DNA of 64,000 nt from Locusta migratoria (Eukaryota; Arthropoda; Insecta; Orthoptera; Acrididae). Both the position numbers and the translations under genes were made by a program. Position 1 is the first letter of the stretch. Each line of letters opens with the position of its first letter. The stretch lies in the NCBI GenBank assembly GCA_026315105.1, contig CM048750.1, positions 261,507,151-261,571,150 on the forward strand. The letters are read 5' to 3'. The notes below the pieces were generated by a model. That model worked only from the letters and a program-made list of their open reading frames with translations. It had not been told where the DNA came from and searched no databases. Of the stretch, positions 36,841-50,500 are shown in pieces.

Positions 36841-37052
36841 GGTGAGGTGGGACCCACTAGATAAGGGCGAAGCACGATTTTGCAATACCTGGTTTTGAGC
36901 ATGGATCAATATGGCAAAAACCTCTTGTTACTCAACGAGGCATCGTAGAATCTCTTCGGAAGTACCAGTAGCCATTGTGTGCAGACAAACAAACCGAGGG
37001 GAGGGGGGGGGGGGGGGAACGCATGGGGAACAATACCACACTCATCACAAAA

Positions 37053-37281
37053 TGTTATATTCACTGACATATACAACAACTACGATATAGCACAGGGCGT
37101 GCACTAGCTGTGTGAACACCCATGAGGTAAGCGTGTACCTGTAAACAACACACTGAGTGCGAGAGCACAACTTGGCACTGTTTGTCATTTGCTTGCGCGT
37201 GGTGAGCGCTGGCATTTGCCAGTGTTTCCCGCAACACGCACTCGTGGCCGACACCCAACATAAGCACTGCGTCTTACAGCA
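37053..37281 (-). repeat. gypsy-2 5' LTR
   Basis: 229 bp, TG...CA, next to the GTTGC target duplication at 37282-37286. Confidence 0.88.
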
Positions 37282-37553
37282 GTTGCAACATAGTGTTGAA
37301 TGTACTGTCTCAAACAACCTTTGATTTTGTAAAAGCCTATGTATTTGTTCACATGCAATTTTTTTACAGCAATACATCACTATCCTAACCTCAGGCCTTC
37401 AATGGACATGATTAAGCCACCAGCCTACTTCAAAAACAAATTTCCCTGGCAAATACATCCAACCCTGATGCTGCTGATCCTTCCACAAAGCAACTTGGGA
37501 GTTCACCTCTTGTCACTCAGTACTATCCTTTTCTTGAAAGTATTAATCTCTTG

Positions 37554-37968
37554 TATAATAATGGAAAGTCCAGGTTGGAATAAATAATATAATGAGGACA
37601 GTTACAACTCACCGCAAAGACGTGGCGACGAGATGCGACAGGCACATACAAAAGACACACACATACAACACATTCAGCTATCGGCCATGGCCTTCTTCAG
37701 AAATAGAGCACTCACGCAATCACACAGGCACACAACACAGTCATACAACCATCACCTCCGACTGCCACACTTCGAATTGTGGCGAAGTGTGGCAGTCGGA
37801 GGTGATGGTTGTATGACTGTGTTGTGTGCCTGTGTGATTGCGTGAGTGCTCTATTTCTGAAGAAGGCCATGGCCGATAGCTGAATGTGTTGTATGTGTGT
37901 GTCTTTTGTATGTGCCTGTCGCATCTCGTCGCCACGTCTTTGCGGTGAGTTGTAACTGTCCTCATTAT
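37554..37968. mobile_element. Palindromic PLE insertion (two head-to-head pLTR pieces), 15-bp TSD
   Basis: Two nearly identical arms (left 37554-37776, minus; right 37785-37968, plus) meet at a short spacer near 37780. Each contains the PLE-1-type pLTR terminal block and a hammerhead-like core (37671-37700 minus, 37857-37886 plus). The insertion is flanked by an exact 15-bp direct repeat AGTATTAATCTCTTG at 37539-37553 and 37969-37983. The right arm is shorter at its outer end. It interrupts PLE-3 coding in frame. Confidence 0.88.
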
Positions 37969-38730
37969 AGTATTAATCTCTTGCTTAGACACAATGATGA
38001 CTTCAAAAAATTAGGCACATTCTGCCTGATATTTTGCCCACTGCACCTAGAACAGCTTTTTGTTTTGCCCTCATGCTCCAGTCTTCACAATATCACTTTT
38101 CCCTGTGAACACCCCACTGTAATAACTGATCTATTCGCCTTCCTACCACCACCTACATTAGTTCAGTAATTGGCAAAATATATAATATCAATGGATGAGA
38201 CATCCATAACACTTCCTATGTTACAGAATCTGGAGTGTGAACATTTTGGCTTCCTACATTGTCATGACTACCACAGAAAATGATCTGTTAGGATGTATAT
38301 TGCAGTACCTAATATCTTGTAGCAAAAGTACAAACCAGAACATGTCAGTTGTGACCTTGGCACCTGTGTTACTACACATGTCTTCTGGATTCTCCCTCCT
38401 GAATCAACTACTCAGAACTCTGCAGGTATTAAATCAAATTACAACATGTGTGCGATTCCCACCACCCATAATTTCTTTGGCCTCGTATTTCATTTAAGTA
38501 ATTATTCCATATTAATGTCCTACCTCTCTTATTTTTGGACTTTTCCAACACCTCTCCTGCCTCTTCCTTTCACCTGTCTACCAGTACAATGCACACCTTC
38601 CTTTCAGCCAAAAGGAGCAGCTACTGGCTCTGACAGCATATGCCTCCTCATATTTTGTGTGCTTTTCTTCTGCGGCCACTTAGTGAGTAATTTTTTTAAT
38701 CTATTCAGATGTACATTTTCACTTCACAGG

Positions 38731-40677
38731 CAATGCAGCTAATAACTATTAAAAGGCATGTAATGATTTCAGAAAAATAGTTTATTTACAGACGACATCT
38801 CTGTCCACAGTATAAAATATTTATTGTCTATTATATACAAGAATAAACATAGCTAGAAGAGTCTGCATCAACATTGGCCAGTGTTGATAATTAGTGAATT
38901 GTTCCACATCACTGAATATGTTACATTTTTATAATTACAAATGTAATGAATTTAAAAACTAGAGTAGGACAGTCTCACTTAAGCATTGTAACATGTATTC
39001 CAACATTTATTCAACAAATTAATGACACAGCCAAAGGACATAACCTTTAGTAATAAATAACGCGAACAGTATAAAAATAGTAAATTACGATTCAGGTAGG
39101 CCTCACAAAATGGGCACACACTATGGACATGAATAATTATCAAAAACAATATCAAAGAAATTGTATCTTTTAAGAAATCAGATTCAGGAGTTGATATTAT
39201 TTAATAAATCATGATAGGGGTTGTGCACACTTTTAATACTGTTATCCATACAAAAAACCCACACACAAACACTAATTTCTTCATTTGTATGAAAGAAAAA
39301 AAAGTGAATCAATGAAAAGTAAATCACGTTAATCTAAAATGTTGACTCCCACACACTTACTAATGGTCTAATGGGTGTCAAGCACTTGACATTAGTGTGA
39401 GCCTCTGTTGTGGCCGCCAGCAGCTACACAACAGTCGATATGTTAAATATGAAATAACTAGACTAATATTTTCCTCACATATCTTCAATCTAGAAGTGTG
39501 ACCTGATGCTTTCCACATGTCAATGATTTTTACAGAATGAAATTGACATATAAGTAATAGAAAGGTGTAGATTTACAGAACAATGGAAACCTGAAAAAGA
39601 CAGCAGAACAATGAAGCAATATGATTGAGGCAAGTACCCCAGAACAAATGATGTTAGGACTGTTTGAAAAATATCTAACATTTTAAATTGTTGAAATCAA
39701 CAACTGTTTCAGCCATCAGGGTTACACACTATGCCTGATGGTGCAATAAAGTGCATGCAAGATTTTTTTGCCTGACAACAGAAACAACCAGTCACTGGCT
39801 ATCCATTGACAAGCAAACATGGTGTAGTCATCAGATTTTGGATTGTGTGCAAAATTATATAATATGTAGAACAATATATTAGTATCATATTTTGTTGCAA
39901 ACTTGGCATTTATCAAGTTAAAACAGTTTGCAAGATTGGACATTTCTAAGGGGACTAAGCAAAGGGTACCACGCAGATAAAGGAGTGGTACAACTGCTTT
40001 AAAGATGGCTGCTCATCAGTGAAGAGTGCAGCATATCATGCAGACCAGCTTTCTTTTTTTACTCCATTAGCATGGTCCAGCAGAAGATAGTGAGCTTCTC
40101 CATCGCAATAATGCACCCTTGACCTTCATTCTCAGTCAATCAATAATTTTCTGGTGAAAAACAACATGTTTGTGGATTGTCAACCTCCCTATTTCCCTGT
40201 TGTAGACTAAATTCTGGACTTATCCTAAACTGAAAGAGACCCTGAAAGGTACCAAATTTCAGAGCAGGGAAGATGTCATATAAAATTATATGGATCAGTC
40301 AGACCTTACACCCAAAGAGGATGTCCAGTTATGCTTGCAGCAGTGGCAGCATTTGTAGAAGCTGATGGGAAGCAGTTTGGAGGTAAGAAGTATCAAACCA
40401 TAGTATCTGAATAGAGATTGAATCAGATTATTTTTGCACAGCTCTCACATAAAGTAACTAGGCAGTACATACATCAGGAAATCATATCACAAAATGCATG
40501 CACTTAACAGCTTTCATTGTCAAAGAAAGTCTAAGAGATGAAAAAACATACAAACAGCATTCTGAAGTACTGAGACAGGACGTTGTAACAATCTGCATGG
40601 GAAAGGCTTTTTTTCTCTCTCCTTATGAAATGTTGTCTTTAAAATAGGCACCTTTTGATATGTACCAGTCCTAAAAT
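38731..40677. other. MLH1 3' flank / 3' UTR region
   Basis: Unique-looking AT-rich DNA downstream of the MLH1 stop codon, with no other gene seen. No canonical AATAAA lies close to the stop on the minus strand; the first I noticed is at 39011-39006, so the 3' UTR may be long or use a variant signal. Confidence 0.45.
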
Positions 40678-40836
40678 TCAGCAGCGTTCAAATATACTGT
40701 AAAGCCCTGTCAAACATGTTAAGTTATTTATAACATTTTTTGAACGTAGGTCTTCAGGTGGGTAGAAATCTTCTCGCATATTTCTATAGAGAACATGTTG
40801 TACTGTCCACTTCAGCTGAGCACTTCTGGTGTCTTC
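40678..40836 (-). CDS. MLH1: MLH1 last coding exon
   Basis: 159 bp, phase 0. The acceptor is 'ttttgcag' read on the minus strand at 40844-40837. It encodes EDTRSAQLKWTVQHVLYRNM and onward to SIFERC, with TGA at 40680-40678. It carries the invariant C-terminal FERC. Confidence 0.93.
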   Translation of the reverse strand, partial: EDTRSAQLKWTVQHVLYRNMREDFYPPEDLRSKNVINNLTCLTGLYSIFERC

Positions 40837-40983
40837 CTGCAAAACAAGGTAATATGATATTAACTGTAGCACATAACAACTATTTCTATAGTTTTATTTT
40901 TGTGGTACCAATCTGTGCGACAATATACACTCTAGAATACTTCTATTTGTTACATTAATGAATAGTTACTTTTTACTTAGGAA

Positions 40984-41025
<42 letters not shown>

Positions 41026-44000
41026 TCTTGTAGAGTTTCCCCATTACTGGCAGTTTCTGCTAGGAACATAACCAACCCACCCCCTTTCTGGCTCTACATT
41101 TGTCCAGTCTTTTCCTCTTTTCTGAATGTTTTCATTAGTTCATTGGTCACCTCTACTCCACCTTCATATCATGGACCTTCCTAAGCATGCTCACTCCATC
41201 GATCAAAAGTCTTCTTCTTCTTCTTCTTCTTCAGCTTTTTCCAGTTCAGGGGTCGCTGTTTCTTATTTTTGCCTTCCACTTCTCTCGCTACCATGTGTGC
41301 TCTTGGCTCAGTCCCTCCTCCCTCAGGTCTTCAGTGATGTAGTCCACCCATCTTCTCTCTGGTCTGCCTCCTCTTCTCCTGCCTTCCACTTGTAACTCCA
41401 TTCTTCTCTGCAACAGGTGTCCCTCATCCCTTTTCATCATGTGCCTGTACCATTGTAGTCTTCGTGCCTGGGCTTTCTTCGATGCCTCCACTACACTCAT
41501 CTGCTTTCTAATAAGATCATTTCTTATTTTGTCCATTTTGATTTTCCCCTCAACATATGCATCTCAGCCCTGTTTAATTTCTTATCCTGCACTTTCTTTA
41601 ATTGCCAGATCTCACTACCATACAACATAGCTGGTCGCACCACCACTTTAAAAATTTTTCCTTTTGCCTTTGGTTTTATTCTTTTGTCGCAGAGCACACC
41701 TGATAGCCTTTTCCAGTTTGTCCATCCAGCCTGGATCCTGTGGCTTATCTCCATCCTTCACAAGATGTTATCTTAAAATGTTATTTCTCTAACAGTTTCA
41801 GTTCTCATCTTTTCATTTTTATTACACCCTGTCGACTTCTTAAAAACATTTATCTTCCCCAATTTTTTCCCCTTTCTCTGCATGAAAGATTTATACAGCA
41901 TACTACAGAATTGTTATTAAATGTGTCAGCACTAACAGTTTACAGCTTACCAAAAGAGCACAGATGAAACAAAGAGAAACAATTTTATACAGTACACTTT
42001 AAAACTGTCAAACCAGAAAACAACCTAAATTGGTTCATAATGTGCATCTAGGCAATGGTGCAGTGTACATTCTACCCACAGCATTCTACCATCAGTGTTG
42101 CTAATCTTGCTGCAGAGTGAGAACAACGGAACATAACAAGTGCAGCTCTCCAGGTAACCACAAAAATGCTGAAACAACATCTTTCATCATGAGTCAGTAA
42201 TTACAAAGCCACCACCATTAAATTCTGGAACGGTAGCTCTTGTGCTTTGCTGTTTAGTCCGAGATCACTGATATTTGGTTACCACTGACAGTGATTAAGA
42301 GTCAAAAGAGTTTGAAACTGGTATGACTTCAACAAACATGTTCTTTGTAAGTAATTAAACATCTGATGTTTTGATTCAAAATACTAAATTTCACAAAATT
42401 AAAGTCACTTTAGTTTCATGGAGAACGTGCAATGCAGTGTCGTGTGCATGAAATGCAGTCTAAGGGTTTTTTTTAAGATGGCTTTCTTTTAGTTATTTCA
42501 AATTGAGTCCTTTTTTTTTTAATTTTTTTTTTTTTAGATAGTCAGAGATCTAGTCACACAATCTGATTAGGGCAGACAGAATCAAAAGCCTTCTAGAAAT
42601 TTGAAAATGAATTTGAGATTCTCTGCCACTATCATACATTATTTGCATTGTACCAGAATATTTTCTGAATCCAAGCTGACTGTGTGTAAATAGATCATGT
42701 TCACAATGTTCTAACACCATGTACATTTGAACATCCTGCTGTGAATCAAAATCAGTGACATGAGTCCGTAATCAAGCAGAAAGTCATGGGATGCTTCATA
42801 ATATTACATCTGACCTTTAACCCAGCAAGTGCAGGAACTCAGTGTGCCACTCACTGTAGTCATTGGAAGCTCCTGGAGGTATACTGACTCATGCTGCCTG
42901 TACAACCAATCATAACTGTGTAAATGTTGCTGGTGCAGGATTTTGTGCTCCAAATGGCCTCTCAATTATGTCCCATAAATGTGCCATCAGATTCATGTTG
43001 GATGAACTGGATGGCTAAATCATTTGCCAGAATTGTACAGAATGGTCTTGACACTTGTCATGAATAATTGTGGCCCAATGACCTGGCTAGAGACTTGAAA
43101 TTGTAGCATATATTTTTGGCAAAATTTGCATCTATTTTATTTATTTTTAATGATTAGACATAGAAATTTTATAAATTGACAGATTACTTCATTAACTTCT
43201 TGACTGGATTTGCTTTTGCAAAAATGTTAACTGTTTTTCTGAAATTGCCATGCAATTCTTCTTGTGGCTGTATTCCACTTTCAACAATTTATCAGCAGCT
43301 ACAATGAAAGCATCTCTAATTTTAGTTGTTTTTCAACTGCCCCCCCCCCCCTGCCCAACACTGTAACAACAGAATATAAAGACTATTCATAATTTAGTCC
43401 CTTTCAGGGCATTCACAGCCATACTGCCCATACTTCAAAATGTTGCAGACAAAACACAGACAAGGAGCTTAGCCTAAAAGCAGAATCAAAAATAGCTCTA
43501 CTTACACTTTACAGTTTGAACTTAGCACAGAAGTTGAACTGAAAATAACTTTATTCACACTTAAAGAGGGTGAATTTTGGCCCATTTGAAATACACTGAT
43601 AGTTTTTGTTTTCCAGTCGCTGTAGTGCAGACTTTATATACTGACCGGCAGACAGGAGTGTAAACAAACTAGAATTTTTCCCCCAAAGGGGAGAGGAACA
43701 GTTTGGACAAATTTGACCATCCCTCCTCGGGCAAGGAGAGGTGTCATCATTCATTCGTTTCCAAATAAGAAACAAATGGAATTATTACTGCACAATTTCT
43801 TTTCAACATTGACAGTGTATTTCGTGTGTCATAAAAGAATTTAACAGTCTCATCTCTAGTAGAATATCATGCAACTGCAGTTCTAAACAGGGCTACAAAA
43901 ACTGCCACTTTAAAAGTTTTTGTATTTATATAAACTTTTGAATTTTAGATTTCAGAAAAAAAGGGTGTTTTCTAAAATCATAGGTCCCATGGCAGTAGGA

Positions 44001-47000
44001 TATTGTAGTGTTGTACGCATCTTAAACAAACCATCTTGCTGCACACAATTGTCATGGTATCGGAAAAATTGAGCACAGTGATTCATTGCTGCGTTCACGC
44101 ACATTTCAATTTGCAAACATGCTCTTACATACTTATCTTTCAAAATTAGGTTCCCCAAGTTATGTAAAATACCAACGATCAAAAACTGTTTTCATTTTTT
44201 TTAATTATACATGGAAGTTAAAGCTATTTTATAATGGAAAATCTGAATGTAAATAATGGCGGATAGATAACAACTCACCAGAGGCTTACTGAGCTGCTGA
44301 CAGGCATGAAAAATAGACAATCACATTCACACAATTAAATTTGTGTCCATGGCCTTCATCAGAAAAAGAAACACATAAATTTACACAATTACTCACACAA
44401 GTATACACCCACAACCACCATGTCCGGGCACTCCAGCCAGTGTATGGTATAGTTGTGTGAGAGATTGTGTTAATGTATGTGTTTCTTTTGCTAAAGAAGG
44501 CTATGTGTAAACACATCTGCTCTAGAAGAAAACTATCAGAAACTTTCAGAAAGTACACACAAGTAACAATCCAATAACAGCTGTCAGCTAATATTCACCC
44601 CTAGTGTGAAGTATTGTGCATGTACGAAACTGTCAGAACAAAAACCTATCACATGTAGCCCAGCCCTTAGAAGCACAGTATCAATCATAGTAAGGGTGCA
44701 TCAGAAACGAAATACTCATTAGGGAAAAAAGTAATCTGTAACACTGACTTGCCTAAAAAAGGAGGGGGGGGGGGTGGGGGATTTGCTGATAGGGCACAAT
44801 TCATAAAATTTTCGGGTAAAATATACACAAATGACAATTTAATAGTGTGTAAGCACAACAACTATTTTGGTGTGAAAAATGAATGAGCTATATAAATGGT
44901 TAATACCAAGTAAGTCCATGATATAGGACAGTAAGACATTCAAAATCTCACGTATTAAGTCATCTGTTTTTCACAAAGTGCAAAATCACATAATTTTTTC
45001 AAAATTTAATGTTTTGCACAAAATGTGAAACTATTTACCATTAACCAAAGAAATATATGAATGAAATTGTAAGGTGTCGTATCATTTGAAGTTAACTGTG
45101 AAAATTCAATTCTATTTATGGTAACAAAGTCCAAATGTCAATGACAATCAACCCTATACCACTTTGATACGTAACAATATTTTGTATAGAGTAAGACATT
45201 CCAGAATGTAGGGCAAATGCTTGATGGAAACTATAGGTCATCACTGGTGCATAAGTCTTATATACTGAAGAGCCAAAGAAACTGGTATAGGCATGTGTGT
45301 GTAAACACAGAGATATGTAAATCCTCAGGGGACAGCACTGTGGTCAGCAATGCCCATATAAAACATCAGGTGACTGGCACAGGTGTTAGATTGAATTAAG
45401 ACCAAATTTGCTGAAAATTACTCAGAATTATCCAAAAATAACACCACTGTCAATAGCTATAAAATATTTTGTAAAAGGCATTTTAAAACTATCAGCTGTT
45501 TTATTAGACCCTTTATTTTCAGTCACTGACCATCATCAGTGATACACCCTTTATGATAATGGTCAATGAACGAAAGTATTTGATACTTAAGGTTTTATTA
45601 AAACAGCTGATGGTTTTAAAAATGCATTTTATGGAATGCTTTAACTTTGTTTCAGCCCTGTGACAGTAATGATATAAGCTTAATCAGTTCAAAGAAAGTT
45701 ATTAATACCATAAATTGTTTAATGCAGGTATTATACTCACTCTAAATGGCTTGAACTGGTTCCCTGTTGCTAAATAGAAGTCAGAGGCATAGAAATCTGC
45801 CAGCTCTCGGGCTATGGTGTCAAGACATGGTTTCTCTTCAGTCCAAACAACAGCAGTGGCAAGTTGGACAAAAAACTTGGGCAGGTACCCAATGTTAGGC
45901 TTCAGTTCTCCTGAGGGAAACGAAGGAAAGAAATTTGATGTATGCTCTTAGCATTTATAATGTGAATCTTGTCACTCATTACTAAGTCAGCCTAGAAGAA
46001 AATTTGTGATTAAATAGACTTAGAAAAAGACATAATACATACACATGAAGAAACAATATAAAGAAGGAAAAAGAAAACTGAGGATGGGAAAACAATTGCT
46101 GAGCCACAGACAGGCATGTAGGAAAGGTTATCACATTTATACAACTTAAATTTTTGCTCCCATCCTTAATCAGAAAAAGAGCATACATACATTCACACAA
46201 TCACTCAGGCTAAATTCATGCACATATAATAACCATCTCTGGTCACTATGCCCAATTTGTCGTTACACCCCAATCCTAAAAGTACCCCACCTTCCCATCC
46301 TACATTTCCCAGTTTATGTCTCTCTCCCAACAGTGTGCCACTAATCAGTGCCATTAAACTCCACCAGGCAGTGTGGAATGTTCTATCCCCACTTTTGCTC
46401 TGCAGCCTCCCCCCCTTACCTCCACACTTACTGTTAGGTGCCAATTGGGCTGTAGCAGCCAAAGAAGGCGCTTAAGTGGACATTGGTTGGGTCTGAGTGA
46501 CAGCGAGAATGTATGTATACTGTTTTTCTGATGAAGGCTGTGGCTGAGAAATTGAAGTTGAGTGAATTTTATTGCATTTTCTATGAGCCTGTCTGTGAAG
46601 ATCTTTACAGTGGTTTGCTGCTTATCCCACAGGCTACAACTAAGGCACATGGACCCAAGCCATGGAATGGTCCACTTTCTAATCAGTCACTGCACATATC
46701 AAACACACTTAAAATGCATGAGGCTTGGTCAAAGTGAGACATGAACCGGTGGGGAAACCAGAACACCTTAAGGTAAAATTCTACAATGCAATATGCTCAT
46801 ACAAATACAGCCAATAAAAGGCAATGAAGACATTAAAGTTAACAGAATCCAGAAGAATGGAACACAATAAACAATACTGCAGATGCAGTATTGAGAACAT
46901 TATATAACAGATATGAACAACAAAGTCTGTATGGGAGTGGATAAGTAAACACAAAAGCAACAGAATGACACAACACATGGAAAGACTGAAGTTTGGGAAC

Positions 47001-47462
47001 AGAATCAGGTATAGATGAAGAGTACATCTCGCAAACCACAGATCCAACACATACATCTGACTCATACCCTATGTAACAGAAAAGCACGAAAATAGCACCA
47101 CAAACAATGAATACTGCACACAAACAACGAATACTGCACACAAACAACGAATACTGCACACAAACAATGAATACTGCACACAAACAATGAATACTGCACA
47201 CAAACAAAATAGCAAAAACAGAATAACACAGATACTTGTAAGCTATCATGTACATTTAAGTTTACGCAGAGTGTTTGAAAAACCATTACTTGGCAAACAA
47301 GGCTCAAAGGACTCATTCCTACACTCCTCTCCCTATATGACACTTTTTCTGTATTCCTTTTATTGTAGCACAGGTGATGGTATTGAAGTTCAAATGATAG
47401 ATGAAGATTACTTACCAGGCGGTGGAGCACAGGAAGTGATAGTAGCACAAATAAATCAATAA

Positions 47463-47525
<63 letters not shown>

Positions 47526-50500
47526 AACGCAAGCACACCTTGGCAGACATACTGTAGAAAGCCTTGTGAACCATGACAAGTACTTAAAACCTGTGACACA
47601 CAATACCAGAACTTAGTAAGTTTATTATTCACAGAGAACATGAACACTATCATCAAGATAAGAATTGCAGCAATTTCAGAAGAGACAGGCTTGATATATT
47701 ACTGATGCCCTCTCCTCTGAAATAGATAAGAACTTTAAATAATTTTGCTGCTTTAATCCTTTGTATCATCTTACATTTTCTCTCTCTCTCTCTCTCTCTC
47801 TCTTTTAAATATCAACATTTTAAAAAAGACATTTGCATGGAGGTGTTCTAGAACATAAGCTCTGCCGTGAAGCCAGGAGCCAGATAGCATTGTTCAAAGT
47901 GGTTGACGCGAACATAGACATACCCATCTCTGCCATCTCTGGATCAATTGCAGAGCTCGCGCACAGATCCGTTTGAAGGCTATCTAGTTCTCTATGGAAG
48001 GATGGCACTGGTGGTGCTGAAGCACTCACCAACATTCCCGGATGGCGTCAGCAATCTCCGGTGTTCACAATGGCATGGACTTGAGCCAAGGGGAACCAGT
48101 GGTAATCGAAACAGTTGCCTCAGTGGCAGACACAATAGTGTGAGTCACCTGTTACACGCAGAGCTTCGAGTAGAGCAACCGAGGTGTAAGACGGCCAATC
48201 AGCCCTATGGAGAGACCATCATGGTAAGCATTCTGCAGGTCGATACTGCAGGAGTGACAGAAAAATTGGGAAATGTTTGCTGCCACATAGGTCATCATGG
48301 ACCCTCCAATTAAGATGTGGTTGAAGGTTCAGGCTACAAACGGGCAAGACTATCGATGAATATGTTCTTCGCATCATGCAAAACTGTGCGGGAGCACCAG
48401 TGTTCAATGGGCTGTGAGAAAAAGGTCTCAATATACCTTCTGCATCCTGTGGTCTGGGGTGGTGGGCATTAAAGTCCCCCAAGTGGAGAAAAGATGGGGG
48501 AAGTTGGGTGAGCAAAGCAGCAAGGTCAGTTAGAGACACAATTTCATCTGCAGGATGTCCGGATTCTGACAGCCATTGCCCCAAGAGCTGTGTGGAGATG
48601 CACTGGGGACAGTGGCGAGGACATACACACAGACATGGCTGGATACCCTGTCATAAGGGCAGGAAATCAGGTTTCCTGCAGGGCTAAACAAAATTCAGGT
48701 TATCGGCACAGCAATTGTTGCAGCTCAGCTGGATGGTGGGGGAAAAAAACACTGCAATTCCACTGGAGATTTACATTTTCTCTAAGTTGTAAGGCCATGA
48801 TCAATAAAAGAAGCAGGTTATTCCATGGGATACCTGCTGCAGAATTGAGAATCATTGGTTCTAGTGATCCAGTCAGGGTGAGATCCTCGGGGATGCAAGG
48901 ATCTCCACCTCATCTTCAGAAGCAGAAAATGTAAGAGGGGGTTTCTTCTTCTTTTCCTCTTGCTGGCTCTTTGGTTTTAAGGACTGGGAGGGCTTCTGTG
49001 GAGTGGCATCAGGGACTGATGTAGTGCCGGAAGCCCATCAACCAGCAGTTTGCAAATCCTTCAGCCGTTAGCTGAGTGTCCCGAAGGTCCCCTTCCGAAT
49101 GAGAGGGGCCAAAGGAGGCTGTTGCTTCTCTGGCTTGGGTTTGCCTGTCTGCCCTTCACAGCTCATTGGTATGTTTTTGTGGTGAGCTGTAAACTGTTCT
49201 TACTATATTGTTAATATCGAGTTTATTACTTCAGCATCAGTAGATCATTTTTTTTTTCTAATTACAACATTCTAATATTTATTTGCATTAGCAAAATTAT
49301 GAAGTAGTCATCTTGGTTTTCTTAGAAAATGTGTGTACTGAAGTAGGAAATAAAATCTTTATTCCACTATACAAAAATAAATAAAAGGAAGAAGAGTGAA
49401 ATGTAACTATAAAATTATACATAAATAGAATTGGCCATATTTCAGTGCAAAAGTGGTTATCCAGTTCTCCTTTTTAAATGGAAAAAATGAAGAAATTTTT
49501 ACACTAACTTGTTATTTTATTAACAAATAAGGTAAAATATAATAATTAAGTATAAGGGACCTTCTGACAGCTTGGCCTGTACCATCTGTTTCTGGCTAAA
49601 ACACATCTTGGTCAAACCACATCTCAACTTCTATTCCAAAATAATGCAGAAACTGCTGCAGAAACTATAACACTCCTACACTTCTATCACATTATGTTAA
49701 TTTCAAAAGGTTTCTTCCAAACATCAAATATACACTCTATTACACAAATGGTAGTGCTAGTGTCCCCACTGTAGCGCCCCTTGGCTCTTGTGTAGAGTCG
49801 AAAAAGAGTCATAAACTGTTGAATAGCATAGCCAATTATCTCCAACAAGTACCCAACATATTCTTCATTTTCAGCACCTCTATTACTAATCCAAACGTAG
49901 TATCATGCAAGGAACTCTGCCAACAGCTTATCATCAAGACAGTGGCAGACTAAGGCTGTCGGAGGCCTGGAACAGCGGCAAAACAAAATTAGGCCCCCCG
50001 TCCACTTGGAAATTCATGTAATAGGCCTATTATATAAAAAGTTACTTTTAATATTTGAAAGCCCCACCAGGACAAGAGACATGGGAACATCTAAAAAAAA
50101 TATCGTTCTGGGGCATCCAAATTTTGAGAGGCCAAGGGTGCTAAAGAAAAGTGCCTTTTGAGGTATAAAATAATCACTTGAAAAGCAGCTCTTTGGTTGG
50201 GAAAGTTTTGCTAAAATTTTTACTTTACCATGGTTTTGGCACTTAGGGAGCCTTCATCAGAAGTAAAACAGTTTGTTATCTATGAATAAAAAAAAATAAA
50301 AGTAGTACAAAGTACAGAGATAGTATGAAACATCTTATTCTAAGATACAATCTCACAGATTACTTACATACGACCATACAGTCAGAAGATTGTCTTGAGT
50401 GATAGGGCTCATGTTAAAAATTAAAAAAGTTAGTACACTGCAAAATTTTTAAAAAGTGAGAACAACGCGCCGTAAGGGTCGCGTGTGCGGCCAGCACTGC

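Larger units (their letters stand above)
32824..37281 (-). mobile_element. Ty3/gypsy retrotransposon gypsy-2, both LTRs and TSD
   Basis: Complete by structure: LTRs starting TG and ending CA on both sides (32824-33070 and 37053-37281), and a 5-bp GTTGC duplication (32819-32823 and 37282-37286). A purine-rich tract AAGGGGGAAGGAA (minus strand of 33071-33083) sits next to the 3' LTR, as expected for a polypurine tract. The gag-pol region is on the minus strand and is heavily broken. I could not identify a convincing primer-binding site beside the 5' LTR. Confidence 0.88.
32570..38730 (+). mobile_element. PLE-3, split by two later insertions
   Basis: PLE-3 parts lie at 32570-32823, 37287-37553 and 37984-38730. 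They become collinear when the gypsy element (32824-37281) and the palindromic PLE insertion (37554-37968), each with one TSD copy, are removed. Joins are in frame: DSC|NIVLNV across the first and ESINLL|LRHNDDF across the second. The RT motif C region reads IRYIDIIVI, so the second catalytic Asp is changed to Ile. The C-terminal GIY-YIG region (38041-38500) is eroded. Confidence 0.78.

Noticed and set aside
37592..37992. Pair of opposite-strand open frames with almost identical proteins.
   Set aside because: A direct consequence of the palindromic PLE insertion; not genes.
46839..47255. Minus-strand frame rich in Cys-Ser-Ile-His-Cys-Leu repeats.
   Set aside because: Translation of the 20-bp minisatellite; 20 is not a multiple of three, so the peptide cycles through frames and has no gene support.
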